The notes beneath the pieces were generated by a model that did no database searches, was not told the origin of the DNA, and was given only the letters and a program-made list of their open reading frames with translations. A stretch of DNA of 64,000 nucleotides. It comes from Artemisia argyi (taxonomy: Eukaryota; Streptophyta; Magnoliopsida; Asterales; Asteraceae). The stretch spans positions 92,657,844 through 92,721,843 of the forward strand of contig CM060694.1 of the NCBI GenBank assembly GCA_030686995.1, read 5' to 3'. The translations under genes were made by a program, and so were the position numbers. This document shows positions 1 through 12,395 of the stretch, piece after piece; within the stretch, counting starts at the first letter, position 1; the number at the start of each line of letters is the position of its first letter.

Positions 1-2194
1 CACATAGTCTTGTATGACCATTTTTCTTTGTATTAACTCATGGTTCTTTTAAGTGAAGTAGACCCAAATTGTTTGTTCAAGTTATCGTCAACTCCTTGTT
101 TCATGTTTTCGCCTAAGTAAGTTTATATGGTCATTTAGTCATGGCCTTTCCATGACCTTTGGTCATTGTTCCATGGTCATGAGACTCAACCTTGGCTCTA
201 GCCATGGTTGTGGTCTTGATTATAGGTCATAAGACCCCTTTGGTCTTCATAAACCATAACCTATATGTAATGACTTTGGTCTAAAAAATGGGCTGTTAAG
301 AATTTGAAGAAATTATCACTCGGAAAGCGTTTTCAGGGCTCGAGCTTTTTTATTCCTGAACGAAAACGTCGTTCCAGACAACTTTCGTGTTTTAACTTTT
401 TGATGAATCGAACCAGAAGGGTGACTTTCAAAAAGTCAGAATGCAAAACAGTATGGTTTAGGCAGTTTTGCCGAAAATCTTTGGTAACTTCAAATAGGCG
501 TAACTTTTGACTCGTATACTCGTTTTAGGTGGTTCAAATTGCTATGGTTTCCTTGTTATGTCCTCTACTGTAATATGTAATGATCCAATATCATAATTTT
601 ACCATTTTGATCAGGTTATACCAAGAAAGTCACTAGTTTACTTGTTTTATTAACTTGTCTTATCAATCATGTACAATAACTTGTTTTACTCACTTTTATA
701 CATCATGGACATGAATACAAGACATAATATAGCATGAATAATATGTAAATAACATGAAAATGATTATTTAACAAGAAGCAAGTTAGGTTTTGGCTTACAA
801 CTTTTGGCTTTCAAATAAGAAAGGAAGTTAACATGTAAGGATAGGACTTTGATAGACTTTTGCTTCAACCCACTTCACTTCAAGCAATCTTTCTACTCTT
901 GTAATCTTGAAAGATGGATGATGAAAGTTGAGGTGACTTGAGTGGATTAAAACTCAAGAGAAATCACCAAGTATATGAGGTTATGGAAGTGTTTGATGAA
1001 TGATAACCTAACTAGGGTTTCTATCTTGAAGAAGCACTTGATCCTTGCTAGAAATTAGAAGAATTAAAGCTAAGTATGGAATGGTTATGGTGTTGGAGGT
1101 GTGGCGTTTAAATGAAGGGGAGGAGGGATTAAATATGAGCTTGAGGAGGTTACATGTGTTGACTTGTCAACACTTGGTCACCAAGTATAACACATGTATG
1201 CACCTTAAGGCTTCTTGCATGAGATTAAGACACACAAGGGTGTGACTCCCCCCCCCCCTATGGCGGTTCATATGCTTGGGGAACAAGGTGTGGACTTTTG
1301 ATGATATTATCCAAGCTTATGGAGCTAACCGTAAGTTGTTACGTCACAAAACGTAAAACCGGGTATCGTAAAAATACGAAACTTGGAGGAATGATTAAAC
1401 TTGTCAAAATACTCCATAATAAAATATAAAATGAGTGGTAGGTTCCATTGGGGTGGTAAAACCCTGCTAAAACTGAAAACACGGGTCTAAAACGCGTAAT
1501 ACGTAAAACGTACAAATATTGCGTAAAATTGAGAAAAGCAAAATGTTACTTTTCTAATAGGATAAAAATGATTTAAAATGACTTTTAATGTCTAGACTGG
1601 GCTCAGTCTAGTGTCGGTTGGTATTAAATGTCTTTTAGACATCAAACCATAAGCCTAAAACTCAAGGAATGACTTATAACATCAAGGGATGATTTTTGGT
1701 CAAAGGAGGAGGGAAAAATATGTTGACTTTTTGTAATAAGTTGAAAACTCAAATTGCCTTAGAAATGCGGTGCAGGTATAGGCTAAGGTTACGGCTGAGT
1801 AAAAACGCTTAAAACTGAAAATTCCAGTTTTTCACGGCCGAGGTTTATTTTTAGTCAGTTTTTTCTAAGTCACGATTAATTCTCAAATAAATCATGAGTG
1901 TGTCAAACATTTTTCCGATGCGGGGTCACTTAACGCGGTCGAATTTCGTTATGCGTAGAATTTCTGAATGACGTTTTACCCTAAAACGTGTAATTCCTTA
2001 ATAACTTTCACGAAAATGATCTGACGAATATCAAACATTTAATTTGCCATGAAAATGATTTATCACTCGAGAATATCAAATAAAAATCAACTTTCGGGAA
2101 AGTTTCGGGAAAAACGAATAGTAAAAATGAATAGTAAAAGTGAATAGTGAATTTTCCGGGAATAGTAATTAACCTGAAATTGCGAATTGTTACA
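1..2194 (-). mobile_element. Reverse-oriented solo LTR (LARD family), left part outside window
   Basis: This stretch is the reverse complement of the LTR seen complete at 14759-18364: its left end matches the LTR near LTR position 2290 and its right end reaches LTR position 1. It ends TTACA at 2190-2194, followed by ATTAT at 2195-2199. The same ATTAT lies at 8251-8255 just before the second copy of this reverse LTR, so it is a target-site duplication. No internal domain accompanies the second copy, so it is read as a solo LTR. The short ORFs here (for example 304-510) are repeated at 9822-10028 and look non-coding. Copy 2 of the segment is at 9519-11608. Confidence 0.85.
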
Positions 2195-2871
2195 ATTATG
2201 ATATTGGACAATTACATATTATAGTAGAGGACTTAACAAGGAAACCATAGCAATTTGAACCACTTAAGATGAGTACATGAGTAAAAAGTTATGGCTATTT
2301 GTAGTTACTAAAACTTTACGGCAAAACTGCCTAAAAACCTTTTGTGGCAGAACATTAAACACACAAAAAGAGGCCCTTCTGGTCCGTTTCATGAAAAGGT
2401 TTAAGCACGAAAGTTGTCCGGAATTACGTTTTCTTCAAAAACCCAGGAGCACGTATCCAGAAAACCATTAACGAATGAGATTTTCTTCAGTTTCTTAACA
2501 ACTATTTTATATACCAAAATTACTATATAATAGTTATGGTTTAATAAGACCAAGAGGTCTAATGACCTAAAAGCCAAGACCACAACCATGGCTAAAGCCA
2601 AGGTTGAGTCTCAAGACCATGGAACAATGACCAAGGTCACGGCAAGGCCATGACTAATGACCATATAAACTTACATAGGCGAAAACATGAGCTAAAGAGT
2701 TAGCGATAACTTAAACATGCAATTTGGATCTACTCCATCTAAAGAACCATGAGATCTTACAAGTAATTGTCATACAAGATTTAAGAAACTCATTCTAATA
2801 ACAATCTTCATCCAAAAGTAAACTTTCCTAAGTTTATTCAAATATTGGACATGTAACTTTTCGGATCAAAA

Positions 2872-2977
<106 letters not shown>

Positions 2978-3210
2978 CAAATACTACAATAGTAGGGAGC
3001 CTCATGTGAGGAGTTTATTAAGTAAGCCGTCGAGATGATTTGTGAATTTACGAATTAAAGTGTCCTGGCTCCTCGAACGTTTACTACATGACTTCTGAAT
3101 TATGTCGGCCCGAACGGTAGTAAGCGATATATAAACTATACATGTTTCATAAACCATTTCATTTCAAAGACTTACGCTATACTAAGTACTACATCATGGA
3201 CTAAATCCAA

Positions 3211-3330
<120 letters not shown>

Positions 3331-4206
3331 CAATTCTTCATATTCTTTACTCCAATCCTAAGTCGCAACATTTTATTATAGGTTGCTCGTAGAAACCTTC
3401 GCGATTCGACTATCACATTCACTACTTGCTATATAACTTAAGGTGAGTTCATAGCCCCACTTTCCATTACTTAATTGTTTTACAAACCCTTGGGGGGAAT
3501 ACATGCTATTTTAAACCGAACACAATGCTTTGAAATTGTATGCTACCTGATTGTTTTATTATTACTAAGTACCATCCTTGCTAAAACCAATATCCCTTAT
3601 TATGAACCATTTAATCACTAGTAATAGTGAGCGCGAGTATTGTGAATAGGCCTATTGGGATTGACGAATCCATTTGTATTGACTAAGTTCAAACAAATGC
3701 ACTATATTTGAGATTTAGGTATGACAGCAAAGTACCTACCGGGATAACTCCGCCGATTGATATTGGTACCCGTTAACGTTTTGGTGTCATGAGCTTAGTA
3801 TAATAATAACTGTTTTGTTTTCCAACCATGAGTATGAGTCTAATTAACTCATACTACCAACATATTGTGTTCCACTACTTAACAAACTCTATGAATATCA
3901 TTCAACCTTTGTGTTGACCTCTTAAGCATGTATTTCAGGTCCATGATGATCAAGGATAGCACGGAGGGGCACGGATATTCAAGAGGGCTATAAATTTTAT
4001 TATCATTCGAAAACTCATTTAATGTAAATTGTAAACATGGAACCATCTGGGACCTCATTTTGTAATCTCTGATATTTATATAATTTGAATGATAAATCTT
4101 TTAAAATGACTCAATTAGAGATCGTTTTCTATTATTATGACTGTTGTGCCGTCGAGTAACACCCAAGTTGAATTCCGCTGCATCATGAATTGGGGGTGTT
4201 ACAGAT

Positions 4207-4219
4207 TGGTACCAGAGCC
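4207..4219 (+). other. Primer-binding site (initiator-Met tRNA)
   Basis: TGGTACCAGAGCC begins three bases after the LTR end. The canonical plant site is TGGTATCAGAGC, so there is one T-to-C difference. An identical copy lies at 12399-12411. Confidence 0.85.
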
Positions 4220-4614
4220 ATGGTTATAGAGAAACGGGTCTAATTGAGACCTAAACTATAACTACAATTACAAGCAAAAACATTTTTATAGCCTTCCGCT
4301 CTCCGTGCCTTCCATCCTCCAGACGATTATGGACTTATTAAGCATTTTATACTACATAAACATAATTGCATATTGATATATGTACCCTTAACATAATTGA
4401 GCATTTCTCCATAAGCATTTTATGCTACATGAACATATAAGTATATTGATATGTACACACTAGGCATTCTACACTGCACGGACATATATAAGTATATTGA
4501 TATATACATTCGAGTTATTTTAAATCATTTTATCTAAACATATCTGCACATGCCTATTCTAGGGCATTTCGGCACAACAACATTCTCCCAACCATGTTCC
4601 TACTCCAGCATTTT

Positions 4615-4800
4615 ATGTCCAAGACGTTGTAACTAATTACAATGGTCTTTTCTATTTCCCAGACATTGAATTATACAATGGTCTTAATCATTTCTCAAAT
4701 GTTTTGAGTCACACAATGGTCTAACCTACTTCCCAGACATTGTGAATTGCACAATGGTCTAATCTACTTCCGAGACATTGTGATTTGCGCAATGGTCTCT
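4615..4800. repeat. Degenerate ~60-bp tandem repeat in the LARD internal domain
   Basis: Units contain CCAGACATTG followed by ACAATGGTCT, repeated about three to four times with drift. CATTGT and ACAATG face each other, so each unit could form a small stem. Copy 2 lies at about 12807-12992. Confidence 0.7.
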
Positions 4801-4881
4801 GGAATTATTCTATCACCTCATCAATATTATTTCATATGATATCAAAAACCCATCACAATCTATCGATTTCAAAATAGAAAT

Positions 4882-5118
4882 ATGAGATTTCTAAAGGATA
4901 AACTAATCCATCATCTACAAAAGCTGAAGTTTCTCTACATTCATCAAAGTTTTCTTCTGAAACCTTCATTATTAAAATTTTGTGATCCTAGCCAAGTATG
5001 GACTGTTTTAGAATTACTTAAAACTTCCTTTCCACACATATCTACCCGTACTATCTTCTATGCAATGGAATGTGAAAACATAGGTTACAAGTCTTGTATG
5101 GGCGGGACTTGCAATTGA
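4882..5118 (+). other. Conserved 78-codon ORF in LARD internal domain (unknown)
   Basis: An ATG-started ORF of 78 codons that stays open in both internal copies (second at 13074-13310) with a handful of amino-acid changes, including L/H, A/T, E/K, G/E and C/Y. I recognise no domain. Because the two copies come from one recent duplication, the open frame is weak evidence of coding. It could be a captured host fragment. Confidence 0.3.
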
Positions 5119-5670
5119 ATGGTTTGACATCGCCTTTGTTTAGTGGACAGTTTCCCAAAAGCAACGGACATATCACAAGTATGCCTAATTTAGGTATTTG
5201 AAAATTTTATCGAACCTCGGCTAAATATAGACTAGTCACCTATATTTAACCTAGGGACAGTGAAACATAGTCTGACTAACTATGTTCGACTTAAAATTTT
5301 CAAATACTGGGAATAGTTGTACTAGGGTTATGCTCAGATTAATTTCCTACATGAACTCGATAAACCACCAGAATTCATTAAAACGATCTAGAGACACGAT
5401 AGTACCTTACCACTCAACAAGATCTTAACACCTTATTTGTACTGCCTAATTTCATTCTTGAAAGTTTTCATTTATAAGATAATCCGAACTACTATCTTGG
5501 GATAGTTATCAATTCTTCTCTTTATCCCTTAGAAGTACTAGCCTGTTTAGGTCCTAAGGATACCATTCGGTCATAAACCTTTAAAATCTCTTAAAATTTT
5601 AAAGCAAACTTGACATCTCTACCAATATTAATGTTAAGCATACACTACACACTTTTGTTCATCAACATAT

Positions 5671-5790
5671 CACATCGTTATCTTCACAACCGTTGCAACC
5701 ACAAGCTCATTAACAGATCTTGATGCACTTTTAAAGCTCAAATCATCCTTAGTTACACCACAAGCACCCTCATCAGCTTTACAAGATTGA
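5671..5790 (+). pseudogene. LRR receptor kinase N-terminus fragment (CLAVATA1/BAM-like) captured in LARD, copy 1
   Basis: Read on the + strand, codons from 5671 give a peptide containing LTDLDALLKLKSSLVTP then SSALQD, ending at TGA (5788-5790). The D-ALL-LK-S spacing followed by L-x-D-W is the LRRNT_2 cap that starts plant LRR receptor kinases; here the expected Trp codon is TGA. A hydrophobic leader starting at an ATG near 5632 lies just upstream in another frame, and Cys-containing sequence follows in a shifted frame. No LRR units or kinase domain are present. The second copy (13863-13982) is nearly identical. The motif match is direct; the CLV1/BAM assignment is inference. Confidence 0.5.
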
Positions 5791-6109
5791 ATATTCATCT
5801 TGTACTTTTGGAACACCAGTATCATCTCGTAATACACTACCTTGTAACTCACCGGCTAATTATGAATGTTGTGTTGGGAATTCTTAAGTAGGATGATTTA
5901 TAATTATTTGAATGGATTGGGATGCCTTTTCATTTAAATAAAGAAATTGTAAATCACCAAACCATAAGTTTATATTCCCCTATTTACATTGTTTGGGATG
6001 CCTCTCTATGTAAATAAAGAATTATAAACAAGTGGGCTTATTTGTATCCGAAATAACATAAGTATGAAGTCAATAAACACTAGGTACAACAACAGATTAC
6101 CTACTAGAC

Positions 6110-6425
6110 TATGATTGCAACTACTATCCCAATTTCCATTGATATTCAACTACTATCGATTACTAATGATATTCGACTACGATATTAATTTCCATTTATT
6201 CGATTCCTATGTCAATTGTTATTGTTGTTCAACTACTATATCAATTACTATTGATACTTGACAACTATATCAATTTCTATTTGATATTCAACTATATCAA
6301 TTTGTGTACAACTACTATATCAATTTCTATTAATATTCGACTGCTATATCAATTTCCTTTGATATTCGACTATTATTTGAATCTCTAGTAATATTCAACT
6401 ATGTTATCAATCTCTATTGACACAC
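6110..6425. repeat. Degenerate ~28-35-bp tandem array (ATATCAATTTCTATTGATATTCGAC type)
   Basis: Repeated blocks combine CAACTACTAT, ATCAATTTCTATT and GATATTCGAC with variable spacing. About ten units can be followed. The array sits near the 3' end of the internal domain, before the purine tract, and recurs at about 14300-14615 in copy 2. Confidence 0.75.
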
Positions 6426-6566
6426 CATATTCTGAGACAAATCAATCTACATCACTGGTAATTCCAGACTCTAGTCCTCATAAGTAACCACACCTCTTCA
6501 TCGACACTACTCCAACATATAACACACAAAGAACTTTGGGACGAAGTTCCCGTAAGGGGTAGAGAC

Positions 6567-8255
6567 TATTCCAATTCGCAATTTTAGGTTAATTTCTATT
6601 CCTGAAAATTTCACTATTCAATTTTACTATTCACTTCACTATTCATTTTCCAAAATTTTATTTTTATTTCATATTCTCGTGTGATAAATCATTTCCATGA
6701 TAAATTAAAAGTTTGACACTCATCAGATCATTTTCGTGAAAGTTATTAAGGAAATACACGTTTAGGTTAAACGTCGTTTAAAAATCCTACGCACAACGAA
6801 AATCAACCGCGTTAATTTTCCCCGCATCAGATAAATGTTTGATACACTCATGATTTATTTGAGAATTAATCATGACTAAGAAAAATGTGACCAAATAAAC
6901 CCTCGACCGTGAGAAACAGAAATTTACGTTTTTAAGCACTTTTACTTAGCCGTAACCTTAGCCTATACCTGCACCGTGTTTCTGAGACGATTTGAGTTTT
7001 CACATTTTTGGAAAAAGTCAACATATTTTTCCTCCTCCGTTGACCAAAAATCATTCTTTAATTTTCGTAAATCATTCTTTGATTTTTAGGCTTACCGGTT
7101 TATGTCTAAAAGACATTAAATACCAACCGACACTAGACTGAGCCCAAGCTAGAAATTATAGGCCATTTTAATTCATTATAATCATATTAGAAAAATTACA
7201 TTTTTCTATTCTCAATTTTACGCAACTTTCGAACGTTTTACGTTTTACACGTTTTAAACCTACGTTTCCAGCGTTATCAGCGTTTTCACGATCCATTAAA
7301 CTTATCACTCATTTTTATAAGATAATAATGAGTATATTGATGAGTTTAATCATTCCTATAAGTTTCGTATTTTTACGATACCCGGTTTTACGTTTCATGA
7401 TTTAAATACTTACAGTTAGCAATTAACGGGACCAAAACTCACTCCGTAAGACAAGATAGAAAACTAGAACTCTTAACCTCCTTACTATTGCCCTAGGTGG
7501 CATTTTTGGCTAGTCACCATGAAAGATGGCTTAATCTTAACCATTGATATCTAGGATGTTTACAAGTGTAAACTTAACCATGGTTAAATTCTAACCCAAT
7601 ATATGGCTAACTATTTTTCTCATCCTATAAATAGCCAACTAGAAACACATAGAAAACGTGCACCACACCTTCTTATAACCTTCAAGTCCTAAAACCTAAG
7701 GCACTTATCTTATATTTCATAAGAAAGTTAACTAGTTTTCAAAAGAAAACTAGTGTTTGATCTTCAATCATGGAATTTTCTAAGAAAAGTTGTTATAACT
7801 TTAAAGTCTCCAAAAGACGTAGTTATAATCTTCAAATAACCTCGGTTTATCAAAGATTGCAAGTCCTACATCAAATCCTTAGAAACTTTTGGTGATTCTC
7901 TTGAGTTTAAATCCACTCAAGTCACCTAAAACCTCATCACAAATCCTTCAAGAATACAAGGGTGTAGAAGGATTGCTAAAGTGAAGAGAAGTTGTCAATC
8001 AAAGTCCTTTCCTTACTAGTTACTTTCCTTCCTCTTAGAAAGCCTGAAGTTGTAAGCAAACCCTAACATACTCCTTGTTAAATATCATTTTCATGTTATT
8101 TATATTTCATTCATACTATATTTTGTCTTGTGATTATGTTCATGATGTATAAAAATGGGTAAAACAAGTTATTGTAAATAAATGTTAACTTATGTTAACT
8201 AAACAAGTAAACTAGTGACTTCCATGGTAAAATCTGATCAAAATGGTATAATTAT
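6567..8255 (+). mobile_element. LARD LTR2, 5' portion
   Basis: Forward LTR positions 1 to about 1711, matching 14759-16469. It starts TATTCCAATTCG (the expected TG is mutated to TA) directly after the purine tract and stops at ATTAT (8251-8255), where the second copy of the reverse solo LTR begins. It holds the reverse complement of sequence in 590-2190. Confidence 0.85.
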
Positions 8256-11200
8256 TGTAACACCCCCAATTCATGGATGCAGCGGAATTCAAACTGGGTG
8301 TTACTTGACGGCACAATAGTTACAATAATAGAAAACGAACTCCAATTGAGTCGTTTTAAAAGATTTATCATTCAAATTGTATAAATATCAGAGATTACAA
8401 AATGAGGTCCCAAATGGTTCCATGTTTACAGTTTACATTTAAATGAGTTTTTGAATGATAAAAAAAATTTATAGCCCTCTTGAGTATCCGTGCCCTTCCG
8501 TGCCATCCTTGATCGTCATGAACCTGAAATACATGCTTGAGAGGTCAACACAAAGGTTGAGTGATATTCATAGAGTTTGTTTAATGTTTGAACACAATAT
8601 GTTGGTAGTGTGAGCTATAGACTCACACCAATGTTTGGAAAACAAAACAGGCAGGCTACGTTATTATACGCCCATAAAATGTATTATACACTAAACTTAT
8701 GACACCAAAAAGTTAACGTGTACCAATATCGATCGGCAGATTTATCCCGGTAGGTACTTTGCTAACATACCTAAATCTCAAATATTAGTGCATTTGTTTG
8801 AACTTAGTCAATACAAATGGGATTCATCAATCCCAATAGGCCTATTCACAATATTCGCGCTCACTATTGCTAGTGATTAAATGGTTCATAATAAAGGATC
8901 TCGGTTTAGCAAGGCTGGTACTTAGTGATAATAAAACAATCAGGCAAGCATACAATTTAAAAACATTGTGCTCGGTTAAAAATAGCATGTATTCCCCCTA
9001 AGGGTTTGTAAAACATTGAAGTAATGTAAAGTGGGGCTATGAACTCACCTTGAGTTGGATGATGTATAATGAGAATGATGGATATGCCGTAAGAACTTCT
9101 ACGAGCAACCTAGAATAATCATTGCAACTTAGGTTTGGAATAATATCTAAGGAAACATAAACATGCCAATATATGTATGTCTTGCACTTAGTCCATGATG
9201 TGGTATGATGTATAGTGTAAGTCTTTGAAAGAAATGATTCATGAAACATGTATAGTTTATATATTGTTTACTACCGTTCGGGCCGACATAATTCAGAAGT
9301 CATGTAGTAAACGTTCGAGGAGCCAGGACACTTTAATTCGTAAATCCACAACTTATCTCGACGGCTTACATAATGAACTCCTCACATGAGGCTCCCTACT
9401 ATTGTAGTAGTTGATAAAGTATATATATATAAGTTTTGATCCGAAAAGTTACATGTCCAATATTTGAATAAACTTAGAAAAGTTTATTTTTACATGAAGA
9501 TTGTTATTAGGGTAAGTTTCATAAGTCTTGTATGACCATTTTTCTTTGTATTAACTCATGGTTCTTTTAAGTGAAGTAGACCCAAATTGTTTGTTCAAGT
9601 TATCGTCAACTCCTTGTTTCATGTTTTCGCCTAAGTAAGTTTATATGGTCATTTAGTCATGGCCTTTCCATGACCTTTGGTCATTGTTCCATGGTCATGA
9701 GACTCAACCTTGGCTCTAGCCATGGTTGTGGTCTTGATTATAGGTCATAAGACCCCTTTGGTCTTCATAAACCATAACCTATATGTAATGACTTTGGTCT
9801 AAAAAATGGGCTGTTAAGAATTTGAAGAAATTATCACTCGGAAAGCGTTTTCAGGGCTCGAGCTTCTTTGTACCTGAACGAAAACGTCGTTCCAGACAAC
9901 TTTCGTGTTTTAACTTTTTGATGAATCGGACCAGAAGGGTGACTTTCAAAAAGTCAGAATGCAAAACAGTATGGTTTAGGCAGTTTTGCCGAAAATCTTT
10001 GGTAACTTCAAATAGGCATAACTTTTGACTCGTATACTCGTTTTAGGTGGTTCAAATTGCTATGGTTTCCTTGTTAAGTCCTCTACTGTAATATGTAATG
10101 ATCCAATATCATAATTTTACCATTTTGATCAGGTTATACCAAGAAAGTCACTAGTTTACTTGTTTTATTAACTTGTCTTATCAATCATGTACAATAACTT
10201 GTTTTACTCACTTTTATACATCATGGACATGAATACAAGACATAATATAGCATGAATAATATGTAAATAACATGCACATGATTATTTAACAAGAAGCAAG
10301 TTAGGTTTTGGCTTACAACTTTTGGCTTTCAAATAAGAAAGGAAGTTAACATGTAAGGATAGGACTTTGATAGACTTTTGCTTCAACCCACTTCACTTCA
10401 AGCAATCTTTCTACTCTTGTAATCTTGAAAGATGGATGATGAAAGTTGAGGTGACTTGAGTGGATTAAAACTCAAGAGAAATCACCAAGTATATGAGGTT
10501 ATGGAAGTGTTTGATGAATGATAACCTAACTAGGGTTTCTATCTTGAAGAAGCACTTGATCCTTGCTAGAAATTAGAAGAATTAAAGCTAAGTATGGAAT
10601 GGTTATGGTGTTGGAGGTGTGGCGTTTAAATGAAGGGGAGGAGGGATTAAATATGAGCTTGAGGAGGTTACATGTGTTGACTTGTCAACACTTGGTCACC
10701 AAGTATAACACATGTATGCACCTTAAGGCTTCTTGCATGAGATTAAGACAAACAAGGGTGTGACTCCCCCCCCCTATGGCGGTTCATATGCTTGGGGAAC
10801 AAGGTGTGGACTTTTGATGATATTATCCAAGCTTATGGAGCTAACCGTAAGTTGTTACGTCACAAAACGTAAAACCGGGTATCGTAAAAATACGGAACTT
10901 GGAGGAATGATTAAACTTGTCAAAATTCTTCATAATAAAATATAAAATGAGTGGTAGGTTCCATTGGGGTGGTAAAACCCTGCTAAAACTGAAAACACGG
11001 GTCTAAAACGCGTAATACGTAAAACGTACAAATATTGCGTAAAATTGAGAAAAGTAAAATGTTACTTTTCTAATAGGATAAAAATGATTTAAAATGACTT
11101 TTAATGTCTAGACTGGGCTCAGTCTAGTGTCGGTTGGTATTAAATGTCTTTTAGACATCAAACCATAAGCCTAAAAATCAAGGAATGACTTATAACATCA

Positions 11201-11608
11201 AGGGATGATTTTTGGTCAAAGGAGGAGGGAAAAATATGTTGACTTTTTGTAATAAGTTGAAAACTCAAATTGCCTTAGAAATGCGGTGCAGGTATAGGCT
11301 AAGGTTACGACTGAGTAAAAACGCTTAAAACTGAAAATTCCAGTTTTTCACGACCGAGGTTTATTTTTGGTCATGTTTTTCTCAGTCACGATTAATTCTC
11401 AAATAAATCATGAGTGTGTCAAACATTTTTCCGATGCGGGGTCACTTAACGCGGTCGAATTTCGTTATGCGTAGAATTTCTGAATGACGTTTTACCCTAA
11501 AACGTGTAATTCCTTAATAACTTTCACGAAAATGATCTGACGAATATCAAACATTTAATTTGCCATGGAAATGATTTATCACTCGAGAATATCAAATAAA
11601 AATCAACT
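8256..11608 (-). mobile_element. Reverse-oriented solo LTR, copy 2 (truncated at 11608)
   Basis: Begins TGTAACACCCCC at 8256 directly after ATTAT and runs as the reverse complement of the LARD LTR down to about LTR position 107. The right end is lost in a deletion: at 11608 the sequence jumps to the forward LTR tail. Positions 9519-11608 match 1-2093 at an offset of 9518 with few substitutions. By comparison with copy 1 the intact solo LTR would be about 3457 bp. Confidence 0.85.
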
Positions 11609-12395
11609 TTCACTACTTGCTATATAACTTAAGGTGAGTTCATAGCCCCACTTTCCGTTACTTAATTGTTTTACAAACCATTGGGGGGAATACATGCTAT
11701 TTTAAACCGAACACAATGCTTTGAAATTGTATGCTACCTGATTGTTTTATTATTACTAAGTACCATCCTTGCTAAAACCAATATCCCTTATTATGAACCA
11801 TTTAATCACTAGTAATAGTGAGCGCGAGTATTGTGAATAAGCCTATTGGGATTGACGAATCCCATTTGTATTGACTAAGTTCAAACAAATGCACTATATT
11901 TGAGATTTAGGTATGACAGCAAAGTACCTACCGGGATAACTCCGCCGATTGATATTGGTACCCGTTAACGTTTTGGTGTCATGAGCTTAGTATAATAATA
12001 ACTGTTTTGTTTTCCAAACATGAGTATGAGTCTAATTAATTCATACTACCAACATATTGTGTTCCACTACTTAACAAACTCTATGAATATCACTCAACCT
12101 TTGTGTTGACCTCTTAAGCATGTATTTCAGGTCCATGATGATCAAGGATGGCACGGAGGGGCACGGATATTCAAGAGGGCTATAAATTTTATTATCATTC
12201 GAAAACTCATTTAATGTAAATTGTAAACATGGAACCATCTGGGACCTCATTTTGTAATCTCTGATATTTATATAATTTGAATGATAAATCTTTTAAAATG
12301 ACTCAATTAGAGATCGTTTTCTATTATTATGACTGTTGTGCCGTCGAGTAACACCCAAGTTGAATTCCGCTGCATCATGAATTGGGGGTGTTACA
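11609..12395 (+). mobile_element. LARD LTR2, remaining 3' tail
   Basis: Forward LTR from about LTR position 2819 to the terminal GGTGTTACA at 12395, matching 3418-4203 and 17577-18364. Compared with copy 1 it lacks 1326 bp (2093-3418), which removed the end of the reverse solo LTR, the right ATTAT and about 1.1 kb of forward LTR. The breakpoint lies in short TTTCAC/ATTCAC-like similarity. Confidence 0.85.

Larger units (their letters stand above)
4204..6566 (+). mobile_element. LARD internal domain, copy 1
   Basis: A 2363-bp internal domain between an LTR ending in CA at 4203 and an LTR starting at 6567. A primer-binding site lies at 4207-4219 (TGGTACCAGAGCC, one mismatch to the usual initiator-Met tRNA complement). 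A purine-rich stretch lies just before 6567 (GTAAGGGGTAGAGAC). No gag, protease, integrase, reverse transcriptase or RNase H motif is visible in any frame, so the element must depend on proteins from elsewhere. Its match at 12396-14758 has exactly the same length and differs mainly by substitutions. Long LTRs plus a short non-coding interior fit the LARD class. Confidence 0.82.

Noticed and set aside
304..510. 68-codon ORF repeated at 9822-10028
   Set aside because: Both lie in reverse LTR copies; identity reflects the recent tandem duplication, and no domain is recognisable.
6100..6425. Possible CRISPR-like array
   Set aside because: Units are degenerate and contiguous with no unique spacers of fixed size; the setting is a plant retroelement.
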